DNA of 35,488 nucleotides, from positions 1 to 35,488 of the forward strand of contig CAUZIY010000009.1 of NCBI GenBank assembly GCA_963579995.1. The letters run 5' to 3'. Shown in pieces: positions 16,705 to 24,415 of this stretch (within the stretch, counting starts at the first letter, position 1; the number at the start of each line of letters is the position of its first letter). Both the position numbers and the translations under genes were made by a program. The notes beneath the pieces were generated by a model. The model was not told the origin of the DNA, did not search any database, and saw nothing but the letters and a program-made list of their open reading frames with translations. The stretch is from UBA6626 sp963579995 (GTDB taxonomy: Bacteria; Planctomycetota; Phycisphaerae; Phycisphaerales; Phycisphaeraceae).

Positions 16705-18457
16705 TTATTTTATCCTGAATTTTTTTGGCATGTTCGGCATCAACATTTTCGCTGTGGCAACTGGCCTTCTGGCCTTCGACGCCCACCATTGATGTCCTAG
16801 TCTTCGACGCCAACTGGTGTACTTCCTGGGCACTTAAAACACCGCGCTTTTTAAGAATTTCCTGTTGCTCAACTGTCAATGCCGCCGTCACCTTGGGTTG
16901 ATCCCACGCATAGGTCTCATCCTTGCCGGAAATAAATTCCATGATCTGCTTGCTGATACGCACAGAACACCAATCATGGCCACACATCGCGCAGAAATCC
17001 GTATCTACATCCAAGTCTTCATCGTGGTAGGCTCTAGCAGTATCGGGATCAAAACTAAGATCAAAATGTTTTTCCCAATTGAGAGCAGCCCTGGCCTTGG
17101 TCAACTCGTCATCACGATCACGCGTACCAGGAATACCCAACGCCACATCTGCCGCATGGGCGGCAATCTTGTAAGCGATACAGCCCTGTTTCACATCATC
17201 CTTCTTGGGCAAACCAAGATGCTCTTTAGGCGTCACATAACAAAGCATACTGGCGCCATGATAAGCAGCAGCCGTAGCGCCGATGCAACTTGTGATATGG
17301 TCGTAACCAGGAAATATATCTGTCACCAGCGGTCCAAGAACATAAAACGGCGCGCCGTGACAGAGTTGACGCTCCAGCTTCATGTTGTATTCGATCTGAT
17401 CGAATGGAACATGACCTGGGCCTTCAATCATGACCTGTACGCCCTTTTGCCAAGCTCGCTCAGTCAGTTCACCCAGCGTTTCCAATTCCGCCAGTTGTGC
17501 AGCATCCGTAGCATCCGCCAACCCCCCCGGGCGCAACCCGTCACCAATGCTGAACGAAACATCGTACTGACGCATGATGTCGCAAATATCATCCCATAAT
17601 TCGTACATCGGGTTCTCTTGGTGATGGTGGATCATCCATTTTGCCAGGAGGCTGCCACCACGACTCACGATGCCGATCAGGCGGTTCTTGACGTACTTAA
17701 GATGGCCTTGGCGCACCCCGGCATGAATCGTGAAATAATCCACACCCTGCTTGGCCTGATGCTCGACCATATTCAGAATGTCCTGGTGATCGAGGTCCTC
17801 GATCTTGCGTCCGATGATCATCGAGTAGATTGGCACCGTTCCGATCGGAACGGTGCTGTTCTTGATAATCGCTCTGCGGCATTCATCCAGGTCACCACCA
17901 GTTGAAAGATCCATCACGGTATCAGCACCCCACCGCTCAGCCCACCGCAACTTTTCAACCTCCTCAGCTGTGCCTGAAGATACGGGTGAAGCGCCCATAT
18001 TGGCATTCACTTTGGTCTTTGATGCTCGACCAATACACATCGGATCCAGTTGAAAGGACAGATGCACCTTGTTGGCCGGAATAATCATTCTTCCAGCTGC
18101 CACCTCGTCACGGACTTGCTCGGGCGTTAAATGCGTCTCGCGCTGGGCAACCCTTACCATCTCAGCCGTGACCGAACCCAAACGAGCATGTTCAAGCTGT
18201 GTGACCGGTTGTGGAGATGCACAACGGTCTCCCTGCTGATCAAAGCCAGCCGGCATAAAATCCCATGCAGTCTTATCACTTGGCAGGGGCATGCCAGGTG
18301 TATCAGGCGAGCTGAAGGACCAACGCCCCTTGGATCCAGCGGCAATCTGACCGGGTTGGGCAAAGCTCCCGGGGGTTGTACAGGCTTTATGTTGACTTGG
18401 GTTGCCACCGAGTGGTGGAAGTTCGTATCTGGGAGTGTTCGTATTTGGTTTTATCAT
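16688..18457 (-). CDS. thiC: Phosphomethylpyrimidine synthase ThiC
   Basis: A 589-residue radical-SAM enzyme that converts aminoimidazole ribotide to HMP phosphate, the pyrimidine precursor of thiamine. The core is plainly ThiC: NANMGASPVSSG, WGADTVMDLSTGGD, IEGPGHVPFDQIE, and near the C terminus the iron-sulfur motif CAMCGHDWC. ATG 18457 was chosen because GGAGG lies about 6 bases upstream and the product starts MIKPNTNTPRYELP; an upstream in-frame start at 18511 falls in the riboswitch leader. It is preceded by a TPP riboswitch and followed by the overlapping propeller gene. Confidence 0.98.
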   Translation of the reverse strand: MIKPNTNTPRYELPPLGGNPSQHKACTTPGSFAQPGQIAAGSKGRWSFSSPDTPGMPLPSDKTAWDFMPAGFDQQGDRCASPQPVTQLEHARLGSVTAEMVRVAQRETHLTPEQVRDEVAAGRMIIPANKVHLSFQLDPMCIGRASKTKVNANMGASPVSSGTAEEVEKLRWAERWGADTVMDLSTGGDLDECRRAIIKNSTVPIGTVPIYSMIIGRKIEDLDHQDILNMVEHQAKQGVDYFTIHAGVRQGHLKYVKNRLIGIVSRGGSLLAKWMIHHHQENPMYELWDDICDIMRQYDVSFSIGDGLRPGGLADATDAAQLAELETLGELTERAWQKGVQVMIEGPGHVPFDQIEYNMKLERQLCHGAPFYVLGPLVTDIFPGYDHITSCIGATAAAYHGASMLCYVTPKEHLGLPKKDDVKQGCIAYKIAAHAADVALGIPGTRDRDDELTKARAALNWEKHFDLSFDPDTARAYHDEDLDVDTDFCAMCGHDWCSVRISKQIMEFISGKDETYAWDQPKVTAALTVEQQEILKKRGVLSAQEVHQLASKTRTSMVGVEGQKASCHSENVDAEHAKKIQDKIIVKPV

Positions 18458-18484
18458 GGACAACCTCCGTGTATAGGCTTGACG

Positions 18485-18524
18485 AAAAAAAACATCTACC
18501 AAGCCGCCCAAAGGTGGGACTCGG
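18485..18524 (-). terminator. Possible riboswitch-linked terminator ahead of thiC
   Basis: On the minus strand a stem CCGAG-T-CCC pairs with GGG-CGG-CTTGG (outer five pairs and inner three pairs around a small loop). It is followed after six bases by eight T residues. It lies between the TPP aptamer and the thiC ribosome site, where a transcription-terminating expression platform would be expected. The gap between stem and T tract makes it imperfect. Confidence 0.4.
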
Positions 18525-18556
18525 GAAAAACCAAGGTTGGATCGCGTGAGAAGTTT

Positions 18557-18658
18557 CGCATTCCCTACGCAGCTTGGCCCACTGACTTTAGACCCTTTAC
18601 GGATCAGGTTCTAAGGGTTTCATCTCAGCCAATACGTTGAGTACCGACACCCCTAGCG
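18557..18658 (-). ncRNA. TPP riboswitch (THI element) controlling thiC
   Basis: Read on the minus strand, the leader contains the conserved TPP aptamer parts in order: GGGGTGT, a P3 stem CGGTAC/GTATTG, the invariant CTGAGAT, then ACCCTT, AGAACCTGATC, and finally the GCGTAGGGAATGCG end. The GGGG/ACCC pairing forms P2. The aptamer ends about 100 bases before the thiC ATG. Binding of thiamine pyrophosphate is expected to reduce thiC expression. Its 5' end comes close to the start of the divergent recX-like gene. Confidence 0.93.
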
Positions 18659-18684
18659 ATGTACTAACAGTTTATCATGTCACT

Positions 18685-19170
18685 ATGAGCCAGCAAGAAG
18701 AATCGTATGATCAAGCCATGCAAACAGCCATGGCAATGCTCAAACGACGCGCCTTGAGCTGCCGAGAGTTGTCTACCAAACTCGGTGGCAAACGATTTGG
18801 CCAGCGTGTAATTCACCAGGTCATCGCCCGGCTCCAGGATCTGGCATTTCTCGATGACAAGTCATTGGGTATAGATGTCATGAACCAACTCCAGTCCCGA
18901 AAACCCACAGGACCTCATTTACTGAAGGCCAAGCTGATCGGACGCGGCATCGATCCAACATTAGTTGATCATCTGGTCGACACAGCCAAGACAAATATTG
19001 ATCAAGTGCAACAAGCGAGGGCGCTTGCCCAAGGCCGATTAGGCAGAATGAAAATCACGAACCCCCAACATGTCCGGAAAAAGTTGTGGGAGACATTGGC
19101 CAGGCGTGGATTTGAATCGGATACGATTGAATCCGCACTAAGCGAGTTGGATGTCCGTGAAGAGGGGTGA
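18685..19170 (+). CDS. recX: RecX family regulatory protein
   Basis: About 162 residues, helical and charged, with the three-helix repeat pattern of RecX: AMAMLKRRALSCRELSTKL near the N terminus, then VIARLQDLAFLDDKSLGIDVM and a middle segment RKPTGPHLLKAKLIGRGID, the usual spot for the conserved K/R-G-x-x-x-I/L-x-x-E-L motif. RecX proteins bind and modulate RecA filaments. ATG 18685 is preferred; an in-frame TTG at 18637 lies over the riboswitch on the other strand. No strong ribosome site is visible, and recA is not in the window. It converges with moaC. Confidence 0.75.
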   Translation: MSQQEESYDQAMQTAMAMLKRRALSCRELSTKLGGKRFGQRVIHQVIARLQDLAFLDDKSLGIDVMNQLQSRKPTGPHLLKAKLIGRGIDPTLVDHLVDTAKTNIDQVQQARALAQGRLGRMKITNPQHVRKKLWETLARRGFESDTIESALSELDVREEG

Positions 19171-19327
19171 TCAGCTCTGCGACGTCATTTGAAATATAAA
19201 ATCCACGCAGGGCCTAATATGCTCCAAATGAACACCTGAGCCTTTCATCATATTGAATTGAACAGTTGAATATTTCTACCCTTACGGTAAACAGTCGAAA
19301 AATCTCCCCGTTAGCCGAACTTTCCAT

Positions 19328-19783
19328 TCATGACCCCTTGCGCTTGTCAACCAACTGGATATTCTCGATCCGCAGCCCTCGATCAATTGCCTTGGTCATA
19401 TCGTAAAGCGTCAGGCAAGCTGCCGTCACCGCCACCAGAGCTTCCATTTCGACCCCGGTCCGTGCCGTGACTGACGCCTGGCCAATCACACGCACACGAT
19501 CCTCCGCCACACGATCAAACTGGATATCAAGGTGGTCCAATCCAAGTGTATGGCACAGGGGAATCCACTCATCCGTCCTCTTGGCTGCTGCTATTGCCGC
19601 AATACGTGCCGTTGCCAAAGCCTCGCCTTTTGGTAGATCACCCGAAAAGATCCGGTCAATGGTGGTACGAGCTGCCACAAAATCACCATGGGCAATTGCT
19701 GTGCGGCGTACGGGCGGCTTAGCCCCAACGTCAACCATTCGGACATGGCCCTGATCATCAAGATGGGTGAGTTTATCTGCCAT
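19328..19783 (-). CDS. moaC: Cyclic pyranopterin monophosphate synthase MoaC
   Basis: A 151-residue enzyme of molybdenum cofactor synthesis that forms cPMP from the MoaA product. Diagnostic segments are LTHLDDQGHVRMVDVGAK at the N terminus, IPLCHTLGLDH, and TGVEMEALVAVTAACLTLYDMTKA. Start 19783 gives the usual MoaC N terminus; an ATG at 19846 would add 21 residues and overlap the divergent PEGA gene. No other molybdenum-cofactor gene is nearby. Confidence 0.94.
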   Translation of the reverse strand: MADKLTHLDDQGHVRMVDVGAKPPVRRTAIAHGDFVAARTTIDRIFSGDLPKGEALATARIAAIAAAKRTDEWIPLCHTLGLDHLDIQFDRVAEDRVRVIGQASVTARTGVEMEALVAVTAACLTLYDMTKAIDRGLRIENIQLVDKRKGS

Positions 19784-19838
19784 CAACGCCCATTCTACTG
19801 GCACACCACGATAAACACGATGCCACTGCGGCGTTACA

Positions 19839-20252
19839 ATGGCCATCGTGGCAATACCAATCCATCAAACCGCCTGGCTGCTCATTGCCGTCACCCTAGG
19901 ATTCGCTGGATGTGTGGAACGTACGATTTCCATTACATCGAATCCTCAGGGCGCTTTGGTGTATCTGAACGACGAGGAAGTCGGCCGGACGCCACTTACC
20001 ATTTCCCACCGCTTCTACGGTGTATACAGCGTCCGCCTGGAGTTGGACGACCACAAACCGATGTGGACAAAACAAGAGGCTAAAGCGCCGTGGTGGGAGT
20101 TTCCCGGCCCTGATCTGGTTGCCGAAGCCATACCCGGGCTAGCCGTGCGACAGCAATGGCACTTCGATCTTGATCTGCTGGAGGATCTTGACCCTTCTGC
20201 CATTGAAAAACGCGCACAACAGTTGAGTCAAATGTTGGAAGAAAAACCGTAA
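19839..20252 (+). CDS. PEGA-domain lipoprotein
   Basis: A 137-residue protein with a short hydrophobic leader ending LGFAGC (Cys24 probably lipidated), followed by a PEGA domain, a small beta-sandwich found in surface proteins: TISITSNPQGALVYLNDEEV then GRTPLTISHRFYGVYSVRLE. The C-terminal part is helical and ends KRAQQLSQMLEEKP. That last stretch occurs a second time, as a broken fragment, at 23371-23418. The gene is divergent from moaC and reads towards the PEP-CTERM pair. Confidence 0.8.
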   Translation: MAIVAIPIHQTAWLLIAVTLGFAGCVERTISITSNPQGALVYLNDEEVGRTPLTISHRFYGVYSVRLELDDHKPMWTKQEAKAPWWEFPGPDLVAEAIPGLAVRQQWHFDLDLLEDLDPSAIEKRAQQLSQMLEEKP

Positions 20253-20366
20253 GTGCTGATATATCTAGTAGCACCACCCATATCTGAACATTGACAAAAT
20301 ACCCAAACTCAGACGTCAGACCATTGGTTCAAGGCTTTGTGCCCAGAGCAACCCGCATCTGCTACG

Positions 20367-21503
20367 TTATCGCCGTCGTCGCAACATCAGCATGCTACCG
20401 AAGACTATAAGAGCCGCCGTAGCAGGCTCGGGTACGAGTGTGATCACGAGCATTGGCCGCGTCGCGACATCTTCTGGGGAACCGGCGGTGAGCAAGTTGG
20501 CGTCCTTGTCGTAGGTATCCCCCCACTCGCTGGAGCGATAGGCATTGCCATAGTTGATATCCAGAGTCGGCAACTCACTGGGTGGGCTGTACGCTGCCAC
20601 ATACACACCGTTACCCGTGATGAAGTCAATCAAGCCCGTGACATCAAACTCTTTGAACCCTGAGGTGGCATCTTGAAAGACCTCGACAAAGCCCGGATGG
20701 TTAGAATCGATTTCGGCTTCGCGTCCGTCCGCGATATCCGGGTCGCCCACATCGGAGGGGCCGCAATCAAAGGCAATCCCAATCGGGTCATTGGGTGATC
20801 GAGCCGACGAACATGTTTGCGCCCACATTTCCTTTCCCCGTCTCTTGAAATCAGCTGTGACCCTGCCCTTCGTCGCGACACCATCGTCGAATCCATAACT
20901 GATTTTGGTCAGCGCCGGATAGATCGCGATCGTCCCCGCATTCAGCTTGGGCTGAGCAACGAGGTTCGGCTCTCTAGTTTCCACATCACCAGGGCCCACC
21001 ACGGTGATGGTGTCACCGAAGTACGCACCACCAGTGGCGACTTTCGTGCCGTTGTCTTCGGTGTTATACATCTTCAGAGTGGCCCTTTTAATCGCGATAT
21101 CCGTTGGCACTTGCCCCGGACCCGTGCCAAACACATCCCGGAAACGAATGAAGAATCGCGAATAACGGTAGGTGGGGCCAGCCTCTAGTGTAGATCGACC
21201 GCCACCGATACTCCCGTGGACCCGGTGGAAAAAGTGACCTACTTCGAGGACCGACTGACGCCCTCCGTTGGTCGAATACAATTCGTAGGCACTTGCGTCA
21301 CCCGAATTGCCCCGAGCCCACTCGGCTGTCTCGCCGAACTTCGTGGTGAAAGCCCAGCGGATCTCCGTATCTTGCGCACGATCATATCCGTTGGTCCCCT
21401 GCTGAAATGAATAAATTTCAGCTAATGCCGGGGCAGTAATTGCCAAAGCAGACACTGACATCCACACAAGAACCAAGACTTTCGAACTGCTTCGAACTGA
21501 CAT
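20367..21503 (-). CDS. Secreted PEP-CTERM protein (DNRLRE-like)
   Basis: A 378-residue protein with a Sec signal peptide (hydrophobic VLVLVWMSVSALAITAPALA, cleavage after about residue 28). The mature part starts YSFQQGTNGYDRAQDTEIRW and continues with IKRATLKMYN, the pattern of DNRLRE/CBM96-type beta-sandwich proteins. It ends in a PEP-CTERM tag: VPEPATAA, a hydrophobic helix and the basic end LRRRR. Such tags are cut by an exosortase, none of which is in the window. GGGAG is placed 6 bases before the ATG. The function of the mature domain is unknown. Confidence 0.85.
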   Translation of the reverse strand: MSVRSSSKVLVLVWMSVSALAITAPALAEIYSFQQGTNGYDRAQDTEIRWAFTTKFGETAEWARGNSGDASAYELYSTNGGRQSVLEVGHFFHRVHGSIGGGRSTLEAGPTYRYSRFFIRFRDVFGTGPGQVPTDIAIKRATLKMYNTEDNGTKVATGGAYFGDTITVVGPGDVETREPNLVAQPKLNAGTIAIYPALTKISYGFDDGVATKGRVTADFKRRGKEMWAQTCSSARSPNDPIGIAFDCGPSDVGDPDIADGREAEIDSNHPGFVEVFQDATSGFKEFDVTGLIDFITGNGVYVAAYSPPSELPTLDINYGNAYRSSEWGDTYDKDANLLTAGSPEDVATRPMLVITLVPEPATAALIVFGSMLMLRRRR

Positions 21504-21862
21504 GACAATCTCCCAAGTTAATACGAAGTGCAGGTTTCAAGATAGCTTCTTCCTCAACCGCAACACAGAATCATTTCAGCCATGTTTCGTAAAAAATGTG
21601 ACTAAATTGTAACCACGACCTACAGCAAATTGCAAGGATTAAAGATAAACCAACCACAACCTTGGCTAAAGTTGCTCGTAGAATCGCTCAGTCTTTTTAT
21701 TTTAAGTGACGGATATATTGGTGTTTAGAGTATATTTTTCTCCAACTTATCCCACAGTAGACGAGATGGTCCGCACAACCTACGCAAACCACTACGGATC
21801 CGTCGCCCACAGCATAGGCCATCATCGTCGTGCTGAGGAGGACTCTTTGGCAAACCGGTATT
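21504..21862. other. Intergenic region between the two PEP-CTERM genes
   Basis: 359 AT-richer bases upstream of the first PEP-CTERM gene. An open frame from 21706 on the plus strand has no ribosome site and runs into the neighbouring gene on the other strand, so it is not called. No sigma-54 type TGGC-N-TGC element of the kind seen near some PEP-CTERM genes was found by eye on the minus strand. Confidence 0.5.
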
Positions 21863-23053
21863 TTACTTTCGACGGCGGCGCCCTAAATAGACCAACCCAA
21901 AGGCTAAAAATCCTACTGTCGCTGGTTCAGGCACAAGTGTACTCAGGCCGGCGGATTTCAACGCCGACGATAACGACAACCCTTGCGTTGTAGTCCAATT
22001 AGCGCCCAGAATCCCCAAATCAGCGACATCTACGAAATTGTCGCCGTTGAAATCACCGTCGGAAAATGCGATGTCCGTCATGCCGAAGTTAGCGCCAAGA
22101 ATTCCCAGATCAGCCACATCTACCACGCCGTCCCCGTTGGCGTCGCCAGGCATCGGGTCACTCGATTCAGCAACCACGCCGAGGATGGCGTTGTCGTAGA
22201 GTGCATTTTCGAATGAGCCACCGCCACCGCCCAGCTGGAATGCTCTGGCTAAGTAATTGGCAACTATAGATTGGAAGTCTGCAACCAGAAGCGTGTCATT
22301 GTGCCACAGGTCCAACCGCTGGTTCGAGGCTTTGTAATGAACAGTCATTTTACCCTCGGTAAGCGGCACATCGATTAGTGTAAGGGTCTCCTCAAGTTCG
22401 ACGCCGGTACCGTGAACGAGGACGTATCGATCGGGCGTTCCATCAGGAAGGAAAGAACTATATAGCCCCGGTCCTATGTTATTGGCGCCTCTCACCTTTA
22501 ACACATCGCGGTTAGAACTAATTTCAAAGAACTTGTCGTTGCCAAAAGTATCACCCGCTGGAATTTCTATTCTGAAATCAAACGAGAACACCCAGTCCTT
22601 GGCCTCGTCCATAGGCTGAGCTCCTGCAGTTCCAGAACCAGGAGGCGGCGTGTTCTTGAACGTCGCCCGGCCACGGACTGTCGAGTTGATGCAAGGATTG
22701 ACTTTGCCTGGTCCTTGATTACCCGAACATTCCCAGCCACCGTCATCGGAATAAGGTGATTCACCTAGAACAAAGGCGCCTTGAAGGAACGCGGCATAAC
22801 CCCACTCGCTGGGCGAGAAATCCCAGTTGTCGCACTCCAGCAACTCGTTGTGCATTTTGCCGGCTTCACCCCCGGAACCAGCGCGAGGTCCATTCTGGAC
22901 GCAACCTTCCTCTGTGGTATTTGGGTCCCCAGAGAACAGGTGATTGATTCCCGGTTCGTTGTCATCCAAGAACGGAACCGGCGGGCCGGCCCATATAGTT
23001 GAACCGCTGAGAATGGCCAGTATCGTGCAGAAAAAAGACTGCTTCCTTTTCAT
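21863..23053 (-). CDS. Secreted PEP-CTERM protein with dockerin-like repeats
   Basis: A 396-residue protein. The signal peptide is FFCTILAILSGSTIWA (cleavage near residue 22). The middle part, with FSFDFRIEIPAGDTFGNDKF and MTVHYKASNQRLDLWHNDTL, looks like a LamG/concanavalin-type beta-sandwich. Next come two type-I dockerin-like calcium-binding repeats, GDANGDGVVDVADLGILGAN and GDFNGDNFVDVADLGILGAN. It ends with VPEPATVGFLAFGLVYLG and RRRRK, a PEP-CTERM sorting tag. A GGAGGAG site lies upstream of the ATG. The repeats could bind a cohesin partner or only stabilise the stalk in front of the tag. Confidence 0.85.
   Translation of the reverse strand: MKRKQSFFCTILAILSGSTIWAGPPVPFLDDNEPGINHLFSGDPNTTEEGCVQNGPRAGSGGEAGKMHNELLECDNWDFSPSEWGYAAFLQGAFVLGESPYSDDGGWECSGNQGPGKVNPCINSTVRGRATFKNTPPPGSGTAGAQPMDEAKDWVFSFDFRIEIPAGDTFGNDKFFEISSNRDVLKVRGANNIGPGLYSSFLPDGTPDRYVLVHGTGVELEETLTLIDVPLTEGKMTVHYKASNQRLDLWHNDTLLVADFQSIVANYLARAFQLGGGGGSFENALYDNAILGVVAESSDPMPGDANGDGVVDVADLGILGANFGMTDIAFSDGDFNGDNFVDVADLGILGANWTTTQGLSLSSALKSAGLSTLVPEPATVGFLAFGLVYLGRRRRK
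22001..22148 (-). repeat. Tandem dockerin-like DNA repeat
   Basis: Two copies of about 58 bases, at 22001-22058 and 22091-22148, encode the two calcium-binding repeats; both contain VDVADLGILGAN. They are offset by 90 bases and differ mainly at third codon positions, so this is an old internal duplication kept by selection. Confidence 0.8.
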
Positions 23054-23097
23054 GAGTTAGTCTCCTCCTCTCATACATAAAGTTGCTGGTCCAATTA

Positions 23098-23113
23098 TCT
23101 GGGATTTCCCAGA
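23098..23113 (-). promoter_or_regulatory. Palindromic hairpin in the leader of the second PEP-CTERM gene
   Basis: TCTGGG-ATTT-CCCAGA is a perfect six-base inverted repeat with a four-base loop, 45-60 bases before the ATG. It could be an operator or an mRNA leader hairpin; nothing decides between them. Confidence 0.3.
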
Positions 23114-23182
23114 GGGCCCTACCCTGATGGTTAGAAACAATCCTTTCACAGCACAACCATTATATATGCCGATTGTCCCTAA

Positions 23183-23206
23183 CCAAAAGGTTTTGGCTTT
23201 TTTTTT
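23183..23206 (+). terminator. Terminator-like hairpin with T tract, no upstream gene
   Basis: CCAAAAGGTTTTGG followed by C and nine T residues has the form of an intrinsic terminator on the plus strand, but the stem is AT-rich and short and no plus-strand gene precedes it. Confidence 0.3.
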
Positions 23207-23370
23207 CCACAGTAATAGCCTTGCGAACCACGGGAATGACCGGCAAAGTGTTCAGTTTTCAGCTAACCCCAAAACTCTTCTTTGTTGGCTTTTTCATAGA
23301 GTCGAACCGGTACATTCGGCCTCACGAAGAAACCCTACCGTCGCCTGTATAATGTTGAATCATCGCCAGT

Positions 23371-23418
23371 GATAAACGGGCGCAACAGTCGAGTCAAATG
23401 TTGGAAGAAAAGCCGTAG
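23371..23418 (+). pseudogene. Broken second copy of the PEGA lipoprotein 3' end
   Basis: The last 16 codons, including the stop, match the end of the PEGA lipoprotein gene at 20205-20252. The reading is KRAQQSSQMLEEKP compared with KRAQQLSQMLEEKP. In the stretch from the Lys codon to the stop there are five base differences, three silent, one in the stop codon (TAA to TAG) and one Leu-to-Ser change. An in-frame TGA at 23356 and the lack of any start codon show that the copy is not a gene today. Sequence further upstream does not match. It therefore looks like the remnant of a paralogue or of a duplication. Confidence 0.7.
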
Positions 23419-23478
23419 GGCCCATGACCGAACAGACCCAACGGGCCCCAGCACGTGGTAGGACACCCATAGCTATTG

Positions 23479-23871
23479 CTATCCATCCAACGGCTGCTGT
23501 TCAATAAGGTGATCGATAACCACTTCGCCCTTAACCAGGTGCTCGTCAATGATTCGATCCAGCACGGGTGGATCACAGTGGCCATACCAGGCGCCCTCGG
23601 GATAGACGACAGCAATCGGGCCGCCCTCACAGACGCGTAGGCAATTGGCCTTTGTCCGCAGCACGCCGCCCCGCTCACTTAAGCCTAACTCTTTGAGCCG
23701 CTTCTTAAGGTGCTCCCAGGCAAATACACTGCGTAGTTTATCACAGCAATTGGGTTTGCTCTGATCGCAACACAGAAAGATATGACGGCGAGCACAAGTA
23801 ACCCCGACACTTGCTGCGATTTTTTGTTGTCGCTCAACACGGTCACTGGCTGGACGATCCATTTCCGTCAT
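23479..23871 (-). CDS. [2Fe-2S] thioredoxin-like ferredoxin
   Basis: About 130 residues. Cysteines in CCDQSKPNCC (34-43) and NCLRVC (76-81) have the spacing of the thioredoxin-like [2Fe-2S] ferredoxin family related to NuoE, and the segment CEGGPIAVVYPEGAWYG is highly typical of it. It should act as a small electron carrier in the cytoplasm. ATG 23871 (MTEMDRPA) is preferred; the frame extends back to a GTG at 23952, which would overlap the divergent DUF971 gene. It is followed, on the other side, by the broken PEGA tail. Confidence 0.85.
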   Translation of the reverse strand: MTEMDRPASDRVERQQKIAASVGVTCARRHIFLCCDQSKPNCCDKLRSVFAWEHLKKRLKELGLSERGGVLRTKANCLRVCEGGPIAVVYPEGAWYGHCDPPVLDRIIDEHLVKGEVVIDHLIEQQPLDG

Positions 23872-23939
23872 GAATGAGCCCAATGTATCAGTCCCACCTG
23901 ATCTGGCAAGCAGTTCGCGCAAGCCTATGATGGGACAAT

Positions 23940-24305
23940 ATGGGCAAAACACCCTACCCCAAACACCTTGATTTGGACAAGCAGAAGGGATTGACTGTTC
24001 ACTGGGATGACGGACGGATCACTTTCTATCCTATCCACTACCTTCGCAAGATGTCCCCTTCAGCTGATACACGCCAAATGCGAGAAGAGATGGAACGCAA
24101 TCCTTTAACCGTGCTACCCAATTCCGCAGTGGGTGATGGCCAGCCACTTACAGCCACCGGTGCCGAACCGGTAGGTAACTACGCGATTCGCATCTTTTTT
24201 TCTGATGGCCATGATACAGGACTGTACAGTTGGCAATATCTACGGGAGATTGAGCCCGGCAAGCCGCAGATAAATTCCGCTGCACCGGACCAGCAGGAGA
24301 AGTGA
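23940..24305 (+). CDS. DUF971 protein (gamma-butyrobetaine hydroxylase N-terminal-like)
   Basis: A 121-residue protein with the DUF971 core: KHLDLDKQKGLTVHWDDGR followed by FYPIHYLR, and later YAIRIFFSDGHDTGLYSWQY. In eukaryotic gamma-butyrobetaine hydroxylase this domain is N-terminal and binds zinc; the bacterial stand-alone form is often found beside iron-sulfur cluster genes. Here it is divergent from a [2Fe-2S] ferredoxin, with 68 bases between the ATGs. The usual metal-binding cysteines are replaced (MSPSADTRQM at the usual CxxC-like place), so metal binding is doubtful. Confidence 0.82.
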   Translation: MGKTPYPKHLDLDKQKGLTVHWDDGRITFYPIHYLRKMSPSADTRQMREEMERNPLTVLPNSAVGDGQPLTATGAEPVGNYAIRIFFSDGHDTGLYSWQYLREIEPGKPQINSAAPDQQEK

Positions 24306-24415
24306 CCGTGAAAACTTCCCATGATGCCAGCATGCCATCTTCAAGACATCCAATACCGCCACAATTCCCACCACCAGGGACCGGTATCCACAACCATTTG
24401 CGATAGGATATTCCG

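Larger units (their letters stand above)
23054..23370. other. Intergenic region upstream of the second PEP-CTERM gene
   Basis: 317 bases holding a leader hairpin (23098-23113), an orphan terminator-like element on the plus strand (23183-23206) and an isolated TATAAT at 23348. No gene is supported. Confidence 0.5.

Noticed and set aside
21706..21993. A 95-codon plus-strand open frame upstream of the first PEP-CTERM gene
   Set aside because: No ribosome site, low-complexity end, and it overlaps the second PEP-CTERM gene on the opposite strand.
23418..23448. Two GGGCCC hexamers after the broken PEGA tail as a terminator
   Set aside because: The loop of about 20 bases is long and there is no T tract; the hexamer is self-complementary, so a stem is expected by chance.
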